A DNA stretch of 17,265 nt from Aquificaceae bacterium (GTDB lineage Bacteria; Aquificota; Aquificia; Aquificales; Aquificaceae), in assembly GCA_015492115.1 (NCBI GenBank), contig WGFS01000150.1, forward strand, positions 1-17,265, given 5' to 3'. The position numbers and the translations under genes are program-made. The notes beneath the pieces were generated by a model that saw only the letters and a list, made by a program, of their open reading frames with translations, did no database searches and was not told the origin of the DNA. Of the stretch, positions 6,326-12,396 are shown in pieces; position 1 is the first letter of the stretch; every line of letters begins with the position of its first letter.

Positions 6326-8002
6326 ATGAGCAGTGTGGCTATCATAGTATTCGCTTTTTTTGTCTATGCTCTTGGTTTTCTCTTTTACTCAAGATACCTC
6401 TCAAAGAGGGTGTTTGGGCTTGACGACAGCAGAAAAACACCAGCCCATGAACTTGAGGATGGTGTTGATTACGTCCCTACCAACAGGTGGATACTTCTCG
6501 GACACCACTTCACCTCCATCACCGGGGCTGGTCCCATAGTTGGTCCCGCAATAGCGGTCATATGGGGCTGGGTTCCGGCACTCCTGTGGGTCGTGTTTGG
6601 TGCTGTTTTCATAGGTGCTGTCCACGACTTTGGAGCTCTCGTAACTTCCATAAGGCACAGGGGTAATTCCATAGGCACCATACTTGGTGAGTACGCCGGT
6701 GAGAGGGCGCGGGTGGTATTTTTACTGCTCATACTCGCCCTCGCCATACTCGTGAACGCCGTGTTCGCCTTCGTCATAGCCCTGCTCTTTATTAAGTTTC
6801 CTTCAAGCGTTATACCTGCGTGGACCATAATCCCCCTTGCGATCCTCTTCGGTATCAGCGTTTACAGGTTCAGGGTAAACTTCCTCATACCCACGGTCGT
6901 GTTTCTGGTTCTTCTGTACGCATCAATCTACGTTGGTAGTATGTATCCCATTGACATAAAGCCCCTCGCAGGGGTCCTCGGCGTTGAACCCATAATGCTC
7001 TGGATAGTGCTCCTTTTCACCTACACGTTCTTCGCCTCCTCACTGCCCGTATGGCTCCTGCTCCAGCCCAGAGACTTCCTGAACGGACTTCAGGTTGTAA
7101 TCCTCCTTGCTCTCATTTATGTTGGAGCTCTGATAGCAAATCCGAGCGTTGTCGCACCTTCTCTCAACCCGAGCCCGGAGGGTGCACCTCCCATGTTCCC
7201 ATTCCTCTTCATAACCATAGCCTGCGGTGCTCTGAGCGGTTTCCATGCCCTCGTATCCTCCGGAACTTCCTCAAAACAGCTGTACCGTGAGAGTGACGCG
7301 AGGATAGTCGGTTATCTGGGTTTTCTTGGAGAGAGCTCCCTCGCGGTCGCTGTGATAATAGCCTGTACCGCAGGGGTAGCCATGCTTTCCGCAGACAGGT
7401 TTGCAGAGCTGTACTCCTCCTGGGCGAGCATAAAGAAATCCGCAGTTCCGGCTGTGGTTGAGGGTGGTGCAAACCTTATATCCTCACTCGGGCTGGGTAT
7501 GGAGCTTTCCCGTACCCTTATAGCCACACTTATAGTACTCTTCGCTGCGACCACCATGGACACCAGCGTCAGGATACAGAGGTACATACTCAACGAGCTC
7601 GGGCAGATATACTCCATAAAGCCTCTCAAAAATGCCTGGTTTGCCTCCCTTATCGCTGTGCTGAGTTCCATGGGTCTGGTCTTGGCTAAAGAAGGTGGCA
7701 AGGGAGGATTGGTCTTCTGGCCCGTCTTCGGTGCAGCGAACCAGCTTCTTGCAGGTCTTGCTCTGCTTGTGACCTACCTCTACCTTAGAAGGGAGAGCAG
7801 ACCCACCCTACCTGTGGTCGTTCCGCTGGTGCTCGTTCTGTTTATAACGTCTGTCGCTATGTTTATGAACCTCGTGAACAACGCTCTGAAGGGAGACTAC
7901 CTGCTCGCGAGCGTGAGCGGGATAATACTCATCCTTGAGGTTGCCATAGTGCTGGAGTCCGTGAACGCTGTGAGGGCTGAGAGAAGGGGTGTGGAGACGT
8001 GA
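6326..8002 (+). CDS. cstA: CstA family peptide/pyruvate transporter
   Basis: This is a polytopic inner-membrane protein of 558 residues, hydrophobic almost throughout. It carries the CstA signature region: DGVDYVPTNRWILLGHHF, then ITGAGPIVGPAIAVIWGW, then GAVFIGAVHDFGALV within the first 115 residues. The second half has SGFHALVSSGTSSKQL, a family hallmark, and FAATTMDTSVRIQRYI. E. coli CstA and BtsT take up pyruvate and peptides; the substrate here is unknown and, in an autotroph, could be a salvaged organic acid or peptide. It is somewhat shorter than E. coli CstA (about 700 residues). Its stop codon overlaps the GTG start of a small Cys-Cys-ending protein, mirroring the cstA-ybdD pairing of enterobacteria. 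Confidence 0.92.
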   Translation: MSSVAIIVFAFFVYALGFLFYSRYLSKRVFGLDDSRKTPAHELEDGVDYVPTNRWILLGHHFTSITGAGPIVGPAIAVIWGWVPALLWVVFGAVFIGAVHDFGALVTSIRHRGNSIGTILGEYAGERARVVFLLLILALAILVNAVFAFVIALLFIKFPSSVIPAWTIIPLAILFGISVYRFRVNFLIPTVVFLVLLYASIYVGSMYPIDIKPLAGVLGVEPIMLWIVLLFTYTFFASSLPVWLLLQPRDFLNGLQVVILLALIYVGALIANPSVVAPSLNPSPEGAPPMFPFLFITIACGALSGFHALVSSGTSSKQLYRESDARIVGYLGFLGESSLAVAVIIACTAGVAMLSADRFAELYSSWASIKKSAVPAVVEGGANLISSLGLGMELSRTLIATLIVLFAATTMDTSVRIQRYILNELGQIYSIKPLKNAWFASLIAVLSSMGLVLAKEGGKGGLVFWPVFGAANQLLAGLALLVTYLYLRRESRPTLPVVVPLVLVLFITSVAMFMNLVNNALKGDYLLASVSGIILILEVAIVLESVNAVRAERRGVET

Positions 8003-8241
8003 GGTTCTCTGAGATACTCTCGGAGTTTTACAGGCTCAAGTTTGGGCAGGAGTTCTCCCGCACCGCGAGACAGCTTGACGAGGTGTTTCTCTTCTTTCTC
8101 TTCTCGGACTACTTTGGGCTTCCCAACCCATACAAGCTGTTTTTCTTGGAGGCATACCCTCAGCTCCTTGAAGAGTTTCATGCCTGGCACAGGAGAATGG
8201 GGCTCGTGCAATCCCCCTTGGAGTGGATAAGGTGCTGTTAA
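7999..8241 (+). CDS. Small CstA-coupled protein ending in Cys-Cys
   Basis: An 80-residue protein starts at a GTG that overlaps the cstA stop (GTGA), a classic translational-coupling junction. It is not membrane-spanning: FFLFSDYFGLPNPYKLFFLEAYP is aromatic-rich, and the rest is charged and helical (QLLEEFHAWHRRMG). The last residues are IRCC, so two cysteines immediately precede the stop. E. coli cstA and btsT are likewise followed by small proteins (YbdD/YjiX, DUF466) that end in Cys-Cys, although the body of this protein does not resemble DUF466. From memory it fits a separate small family named cory-CC-star. I infer an accessory factor for the CstA transporter; the function of the CC tail is unknown. 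Confidence 0.7.
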   Translation: MRFSEILSEFYRLKFGQEFSRTARQLDEVFLFFLFSDYFGLPNPYKLFFLEAYPQLLEEFHAWHRRMGLVQSPLEWIRCC

Positions 8242-8246
8242 GAGGT

Positions 8247-8252
8247 TATATT
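8247..8252 (+). promoter_or_regulatory. Possible -10 element of tatA
   Basis: TATATT sits 34 nt before the tatA ATG in the 45-bp gap after the CC-ending gene. No clear -35 is visible, so tatA may equally be read from the cstA transcript. Confidence 0.25.
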
Positions 8253-8272
8253 AATCCTAAGATACCTGCTAT

Positions 8273-8278
8273 AGGAGG
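8273..8278 (+). promoter_or_regulatory. Shine-Dalgarno site of tatA
   Basis: AGGAGG lies 8 nt before the ATG at 8287. This supports that start over the in-frame ATG three codons further on. Confidence 0.7.
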
Positions 8279-8286
8279 TTGAAATT

Positions 8287-8517
8287 ATGTTTCATATGCC
8301 GACGATACCTGAACTGCTGATAATTCTCGCCATAGTGTTCGTCCTCTTCGGAGCGTCAAGGATCCCCGAGGCTGGAAAGGCTCTCGGGTCTGGTATAAGG
8401 AACTTCAAAAAGGCTCTCGCAGGAGAGATAGACGTTGAGGAGGACGAGAAGAAGATCAAGGAGGTCAAAGCCCAGGAGGTCAAGGAGGATAAGAAGGAAG
8501 AGGCTAAGGCAGGTTAA
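8287..8517 (+). CDS. tatA: Sec-independent protein translocase subunit TatA
   Basis: TatA forms the protein-conducting assembly of the twin-arginine pathway, exporting folded, often cofactor-bearing, proteins. The 76-residue chain has the standard order: a short polar N-terminus, a transmembrane helix (residues 9-21, ELLIILAIVFVLF), the FG hinge (21-22), an amphipathic helix (RIPEAGKALGSGIRNFKKAL) and a highly charged Glu/Lys tail. A polar residue, E9, sits at the start of the membrane helix as usual for TatA/E. No tatC or tatB is next to it. Its stop codon TAA overlaps the stop of the convergent GGDEF gene within a palindrome (8508-8523). Confidence 0.93.
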   Translation: MFHMPTIPELLIILAIVFVLFGASRIPEAGKALGSGIRNFKKALAGEIDVEEDEKKIKEVKAQEVKEDKKEEAKAG

Positions 8518-8526
8518 CCTGCCAGC
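8503..8526. terminator. Bidirectional hairpin spanning the tatA and GGDEF stop codons
   Basis: GGCAGGTTAACCTGCC (8508-8523) is a perfect 16-bp palindrome. As a hairpin it has a 6-bp GGCAGG/CCTGCC stem and a TTAA loop. Outer GCT (8503-8505) and AGC (8524-8526) extend the stem past a two-base AA bulge. Both convergent stop codons fall in the loop. There is no flanking T-tract, so termination is inferred from position and symmetry. Confidence 0.5.
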
Positions 8527-9215
8527 ACCCTGTTCTTGCCCTCCCTCTTCGCCTGATAGAGCTTTTCGTCCGCCCTTCTGAGGAGTGATTCGGTGTCGTC
8601 ATCACTCTTAAGTTCAGTTATACCCACGCTTATGCTCAGGTTGCCCACGGGTTCAAAGTACGTTTCCTCAACAGTTCTCCTGAGCCTCTCCATGACCCTT
8701 ACAGCTGTTTTCAGGTCTGTTTCAGGCATGATTACCACAAACTCCTCTCCTCCGAACCTTCCCACTATATCTGTTGAGCGGAGATTTTTTCTTACCACTC
8801 CCGCGAGCGCTCTCAGGATCTGATCCCCTGCGAGGTGTCCATAGGTATCGTTTATCTGTTTGAAATCGTCTATATCAAAGACTGCAACTGACAGGGGAGT
8901 TCCCTTCCTCTTTGCCCTGTTAAGCTCAAACTCCAGGAATTCCATGAGTATTCTCTTGTTCGGTAGTCCTGTGAGAGGGTCTGTGGATGCGAGCTTTCTG
9001 AGCTCTCTCTCCTTTTCCTTCAGGGAAGAGTAAAGGTGAACAAGGAGAGATAGTACGAGTCCAAAGAGCAAACCCACTATAAGTGGGACCGCATACTGGT
9101 ATGGTTCTGTACGCTCAATCCCCAGAATGAACCTGTGGTGGATATATGACCCTGCAAGGGTTACTCCAACTGAAGCTAAAACTAATAGGATGTAGAGAGC
9201 TTTTTTCCACTGAAT
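8514..9215 (-). CDS. Membrane-anchored GGDEF diguanylate cyclase (start uncertain)
   Basis: The C-terminal GGDEF domain looks fully active for making cyclic-di-GMP: DPLTGLPNKR, VFDIDDFKQINDTYGH and the GGEEF active site. An RSTD inhibitory site lies five residues before GGEEF, so product feedback is likely. The first standard start in frame is a GTG at 9077 (187 residues), but it would cut into a membrane helix and has no ribosome binding site. Upstream the frame stays open back to 9260 and encodes ALYILLVLASVGVTLAG, a short loop, then AVPLIVGLLFGLVLSLLVHL: a plausible two-helix anchor. I therefore place the start tentatively at ATT 9215, behind AGGAGAGGTGGTG, giving 233 residues. Alternatively the protein is made by -1 frameshifting from rsmI at 9206-9200. 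The 5' part overlaps rsmI. Confidence 0.8.
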   Translation of the reverse strand: MQWKKALYILLVLASVGVTLAGSYIHHRFILGIERTEPYQYAVPLIVGLLFGLVLSLLVHLYSSLKEKERELRKLASTDPLTGLPNKRILMEFLEFELNRAKRKGTPLSVAVFDIDDFKQINDTYGHLAGDQILRALAGVVRKNLRSTDIVGRFGGEEFVVIMPETDLKTAVRVMERLRRTVEETYFEPVGNLSISVGITELKSDDDTESLLRRADEKLYQAKREGKNRVLAG

Positions 9216-9868
9216 AGTATCACCACCTCTCCTTTTATATTCTTCCTTCTTCCAAATTCTTCAATCACCTCGGATACGCTTCCTCTCACGAACTCTTCGT
9301 GAACCTTTGTCAGCTCTCTTGCGACACATACGCTGACCTCACCGAAGGTCTCTCTTATGAGGTTCAGGGTCTTCAGAAGCCTCTTCGGTGACTCATAGAT
9401 CACGATGGTTGTATCATCACACGACTTCAGCTCTTCAAAAAAACCCCCGGTGCCCTTCTTTGGAGGGAACCCTGCGAACAAGAACCTGTCCGTTGGCAGT
9501 CCGGAGCCCACAAGGGCTGTTATCATCGCTGAGGGTCCGGGCAGTACTTCAACCTCAATTCCCTCCTCTATGCAGGCTCTTATGAGCCTGAACCCCGGGT
9601 CGGATATGGCTGGCGTCCCCGCGTCCGTTACCAGAGCCACATCGTGTTCCCTTAGGATGTTTATTATCTTTGGTATCTGAGATCTCTCCTTAGGCTCGTA
9701 GTAAGGGATGAGCCTTTTTCCCTTTATCTCGTAGTGGTTTAGGAGAATTCTGGTTCTTCTGGTGTCTTCGCAGGCTACGTAATCCACATCTCTTAGGACA
9801 TCAAGAGCTCTGAGGGTTATGTCCTTGAGATTTCCTATGGGTGTGGGGACTACGTAAAGCTTTCCCAT
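9182..9868 (-). CDS. rsmI: 16S rRNA (cytidine(1402)-2'-O)-methyltransferase RsmI
   Basis: RsmI 2'-O-methylates C1402 in the decoding centre of 16S rRNA using S-adenosylmethionine. It belongs to the tetrapyrrole-methylase fold: VVPTPIGNLKDITLRAL at the N-terminus, CEDTRRTRILLNHY, LVTDAGTPAISDPG (79-92), VLPGPSA (108-114) and FAGFPPKKG. At 228 residues it is shorter than E. coli RsmI (286), lacking the C-terminal extension, which is common in thermophiles. Its ATG overlaps the stop of the tautomerase gene (TGATG), so translation is probably coupled. The last codons contain GGA AAA AAG, placing an A AAA AAG slippery heptamer in phase a few codons before the TAG stop. Confidence 0.93.
   Translation of the reverse strand: MGKLYVVPTPIGNLKDITLRALDVLRDVDYVACEDTRRTRILLNHYEIKGKRLIPYYEPKERSQIPKIINILREHDVALVTDAGTPAISDPGFRLIRACIEEGIEVEVLPGPSAMITALVGSGLPTDRFLFAGFPPKKGTGGFFEELKSCDDTTIVIYESPKRLLKTLNLIRETFGEVSVCVARELTKVHEEFVRGSVSEVIEEFGRRKNIKGEVVILFSGKKLSTSY
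9200..9206 (-). promoter_or_regulatory. Candidate -1 ribosomal frameshift site (A AAA AAG) in rsmI
   Basis: In the rsmI frame the sequence reads GGA AAA AAG, which is exactly the X XXY YYZ phase of the E. coli dnaX heptamer. A -1 slip continues as GCT CTC TAC ATC, the frame of the GGDEF gene. A purine-rich Shine-Dalgarno-like stretch, AGGAGAGGTGGTG, lies roughly 14 nt upstream, as a stimulator would. A small downstream hairpin, ACCCT-TGC-AGGGT, is some 40 nt away, rather far for a stimulator. Confidence 0.35.
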
Positions 9869-10056
9869 CAGCCTTTATCGGAAAGTAGCTCTCCACCTTT
9901 CCCCCAGTTTTCCCTGTCAACCTCTTCTATCACAACGTAAGTAGCCGACGGCGGTTTGCCCGCTACCTCTTCCAGCAGTTTGGTGACGCCCTCAACTATC
10001 CTTCTCTTCTGGTCTTTGGTTAGCTTTCCCGCTACCTTTACGTTGACGTAGGGCAT
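9868..10056 (-). CDS. 4-oxalocrotonate tautomerase family protein
   Basis: At 62 residues this is the standard size of the homohexameric 4-OT family, whose catalytic base is the amino group of Pro1 after removal of Met. The chain begins MPYVNVKVAG, which fixes the start at 10056. TYVVIEEVDRENWGKGGELLS matches the family C-terminal half. The classical substrate-binding residues differ: numbering from Pro1, Arg11 of 4-OT is Leu11 (with Lys10 beside it), Arg39 is Tyr39 and Phe50 is Trp50. The substrate is therefore probably not 2-hydroxymuconate, and no aromatic-degradation genes are nearby. It is the first gene of an operon with rsmI and the GGDEF cyclase. There is no ribosome binding site. Confidence 0.85.
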   Translation of the reverse strand: MPYVNVKVAGKLTKDQKRRIVEGVTKLLEEVAGKPPSATYVVIEEVDRENWGKGGELLSDKG

Positions 10057-10063
10057 GGCTTAT

Positions 10064-10069
10064 ATATTA
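10064..10069 (-). promoter_or_regulatory. -10-like element of the tautomerase operon (leaderless candidate)
   Basis: TAATAT on the minus strand lies 7 nt from the certain start codon (Pro1 constraint), inside TAATATATAA. No Shine-Dalgarno sequence fits in the remaining 7 nt, GCC plus an AT stretch. Confidence 0.4.
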
Positions 10070-10078
10070 CCATTCCCC

Positions 10079-10084
10079 TATACT
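10079..10084 (+). promoter_or_regulatory. -10-like element of the MFS transporter gene (leaderless candidate)
   Basis: TATACT lies 7 nt before the ATG at 10092; the sequence between, TTCCTGA, holds no ribosome binding site. The whole divergent gap is only 35 bp, so any -35 region would lie at the edge of or inside the opposite gene. Confidence 0.4.
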
Positions 10085-10091
10085 TTCCTGA

Positions 10092-11432
10092 ATGCGTTTT
10101 ATAGAGACCGATATAACCTGCAGGCTTGACAGTCTTCCATGGAGCAGGTTTCACACGAAGTTTCTTATCGCTCTCGGTGTCGCCTGGATTCTTGATGCCT
10201 TTGAGGTAGTTATAGTCGGTAACGTTCTGGGTGGGATGACAGAGTCCCTCAGTCTCTCTCCTTTAGAGGGTAGCCTTGTTATAAGCGGTTTCCTCGTAGG
10301 TGCCATACTTGGCTCTTTTCTGTTCGGACACCTTGCGGATCAGTACGGGCGAAAGAGGGTATTTATGCTCACCTTGCTCCTCTACTCCTTGGGAACCTCA
10401 CTGACAGGATTCGCATGGGACTTTTACAGTGCCTTTGTACTCAGGGTTATAGCGGGTGCGGGTATAGGTGGAGAGTTCGCCGCCATACACTCCGCCATAG
10501 ATGAGTTTGTCCCCGCAAGGCACAGAGGAAAGGTGGACGGTTTCTTGTCCGCATCCTGGAATGTAGGTAGTGTGTTGGCATCCTTAACCGCTCTCTTACT
10601 TCTGAAGAATCTACCTCCGGAGTTGGGCTGGCGCTTCGCCTTCTTCCTGGGAGGCGTGATAGCGTTACTCACACTGTGGGTGAGAAAGAACGTCCCCGAA
10701 TCTCCCAGATGGCTCCTCTCAAGGGGAAGGCATGACCTTGCGGAGGAGATAGTCGGTAGGCTGGAAAGGTTCTCAGGGGTTGAGCCCGAGCATGGGAGTT
10801 GCCCGATCCCGGTCTTTGAGGGAAGTATCTGGGATGCTTTTAGGCTTATATTCAGCAGGTACAGGTGGAGGTTCCTCTTCTCCAGTGCCCTGAGCCTTAC
10901 AATACTCACCACCTACTACGGACTCGTGAGCCTTCTACCTATAAGCCTTGCCCCCGCTATGGGTATTTCCTCTGAGGATATTCCCAACCTCTTTCTCATG
11001 GGTAGCGTAGGCGGGTTCTTTGGAGGTGTGGTGGTAGCTATATTTGCAGACCTCCTTGGCAGGAAGGCTACGGGTCTCGGTATCGCAATGCTGTCAGCCC
11101 TCAGCACCTTAGCTCTGATCTATCTTGATAACTTCTACGTAGCCTTTGCCCTTTACTCTTTTATAGCCTTCTCCTTTGCGAGTGTTGCCTACGTGAGTGC
11201 TATGGAGATATTTCCTTCTTCTGTGAGGGCTACCGCCATAGGTCTGCTCTCAATAGTGGGGCGTCTCGGAGGTGTTCTAGCTCCACCCCTCCTGGTCAGT
11301 CTATCTCAGCTCGGATACGTATATGGGGTGTACGGACTCTTTGGTTTCTGGATGTTGGGCGTCCTCGCATACATACTCTGGGGAGTGTATGGTGTGGAGG
11401 CTAAGGGAAAACCCATAGAGGAGATAACCTGA
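10092..11432 (+). CDS. Major facilitator superfamily transporter, SV2/sugar-porter-like
   Basis: A 446-residue inner-membrane protein with about 12 predicted helices. The MFS motif A occurs in both halves: GHLADQYGRKRVF (79-91) in the loop after helix 2 and ADLLGRKATG in the equivalent loop of the second half. RVIAGAGIGGEFAA, RHRGKVDGF and PESPRWLLSRGR before the central loop are typical of the sugar porter, aromatic-acid:H+ and SV2-like branches. The opening LDSLPWSRFHTKFLIAL followed by WILDAFEVVIV is characteristic of metabolite transporters in this group and supports the start, since a stop codon lies directly upstream. The substrate cannot be read from the sequence. It ends 1 bp before the convergent cysteine synthase gene. 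Confidence 0.88.
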   Translation: MRFIETDITCRLDSLPWSRFHTKFLIALGVAWILDAFEVVIVGNVLGGMTESLSLSPLEGSLVISGFLVGAILGSFLFGHLADQYGRKRVFMLTLLLYSLGTSLTGFAWDFYSAFVLRVIAGAGIGGEFAAIHSAIDEFVPARHRGKVDGFLSASWNVGSVLASLTALLLLKNLPPELGWRFAFFLGGVIALLTLWVRKNVPESPRWLLSRGRHDLAEEIVGRLERFSGVEPEHGSCPIPVFEGSIWDAFRLIFSRYRWRFLFSSALSLTILTTYYGLVSLLPISLAPAMGISSEDIPNLFLMGSVGGFFGGVVVAIFADLLGRKATGLGIAMLSALSTLALIYLDNFYVAFALYSFIAFSFASVAYVSAMEIFPSSVRATAIGLLSIVGRLGGVLAPPLLVSLSQLGYVYGVYGLFGFWMLGVLAYILWGVYGVEAKGKPIEEIT

Positions 11433-11433
11433 C

Positions 11434-12387
11434 TCACTCAAAGAGTGCGGTGGTGAGATACTTCTCCCCTCCGTCCGGGAACACCGTGACTATGACAGCC
11501 CTTTCACCCCTTTCGGAGAGCTCTCGTGCGAGTTTGATGCATGCCCACAGCGCTGCACCAGAGGACTGACCCACAAACACAGCTTCCTCCCTTGCAAGCT
11601 TTCTCGCCCATTCGTAGGCATCTTCAGTCTCAACGAATATGGTTCTGTCCAAGAAGTTCTCGTCAAATATGCCCGGCTTTATGGAGCTCTCTATGTGTTT
11701 GAGCCCCTCTATTCCGTGAAAGGGGTAGGCTGGCTGGACTCCTATGACCTGTATGTCCTGGTTATAAACCTTCAATCTCCTACCTGTTCCCATTATCGTT
11801 CCCCCCGTTCCTATGCCCGCTACGAAATGGGTTACCCTGCCCTCCGTCTGGTTCCATACCTCTATCCCCGTGGAGTAGAAATGCGCCTTCCAGTTGGCAG
11901 GGTTGTTGTACTGGTCCAAGTAAACGTATCTCTCTGGTTCCTTCTCCACAAGCTCCCTTACGTAGATTATCGCCCCGTCTGTGCCTTCCAGCGGATCGGT
12001 GAGATAAACCTTCGCCCCATAAGCCTGAATTATCTTCTTCCTCTCCTCGCTCACGTTTGCGGGCATGGCGAGCTCAACAGGAACCCCCAGGGCAGCACCC
12101 ACCATCGCAAGGGCTATGCCTGTATTACCCGATGTGGCGTCTATGACAACATTCCCTTCCTTTATGACCCCTTCCTTCAGAGCTGTGAGAAACATGGACA
12201 GAGCAGGTCTGTCCTTCACCGAACCCCCGGGGTTGAAGCTCTCAAGCTTTGCGTATATCTCCACCTCCGGTGATATGTCCTCGGGGATCACCTTCCTTAT
12301 CCTTAGGAGAGGCGTGTTCCCTACCAAGTTGAGGACGGAATTTCTCGCCTTGCGGTAAGGTTCATCGTGCTGTCCAAGAACCCACAT
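11434..12387 (-). CDS. cysM: Cysteine synthase (PLP-dependent, CysM/CysK family)
   Basis: This enzyme forms L-cysteine from O-acetylserine (or O-phosphoserine) and a sulfur donor such as sulfide or thiosulfate. It is a fold-type II PLP enzyme: NPGGSVKDRPAL with the Schiff-base lysine K58, TSGNTG (85-90) that clamps the substrate carboxylate, the phosphate-binding GIGTGGT (191-197) and GQSSGAA (273-279). The ending FPDGGEKYLTT is standard for cysteine synthases and separates it from cystathionine beta-synthase and threonine synthase. A leader of about 18 residues (MWVLGQHDEPYRKARNSV) precedes the usual N-terminus (LVGNTPLL). It begins 9 bp after the encapsulin stop, with only a weak purine stretch, TAAGAG, before the start, so it is most likely co-transcribed with the encapsulin and could be its cargo. 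I see no known encapsulin-targeting tail at the C-terminus. Confidence 0.92.
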   Translation of the reverse strand: MWVLGQHDEPYRKARNSVLNLVGNTPLLRIRKVIPEDISPEVEIYAKLESFNPGGSVKDRPALSMFLTALKEGVIKEGNVVIDATSGNTGIALAMVGAALGVPVELAMPANVSEERKKIIQAYGAKVYLTDPLEGTDGAIIYVRELVEKEPERYVYLDQYNNPANWKAHFYSTGIEVWNQTEGRVTHFVAGIGTGGTIMGTGRRLKVYNQDIQVIGVQPAYPFHGIEGLKHIESSIKPGIFDENFLDRTIFVETEDAYEWARKLAREEAVFVGQSSGAALWACIKLARELSERGERAVIVTVFPDGGEKYLTTALFE

Positions 12388-12396
12388 TTAAGGCTC

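Noticed and set aside
10424..10912. Minus-strand open frame of 162 codons within the MFS gene
   Set aside because: It is antisense to a convincing 12-helix transporter, and its Ser/Pro/Arg-rich composition is typical of shadow frames.
11435..11447. CACTC-AAA-GAGTG hairpin at the MFS/cysteine synthase convergent junction
   Set aside because: A 5-bp stem with a 3-base loop is too weak to call a terminator, lies in the cysM coding end and has no T-tract.
11695..12273. Long open frame (192 codons) on the plus strand inside the cysteine synthase gene
   Set aside because: It is antisense to a clearly recognisable PLP enzyme, has a low-complexity Tyr/Leu/Arg-rich translation with no family motif and no ribosome binding site.
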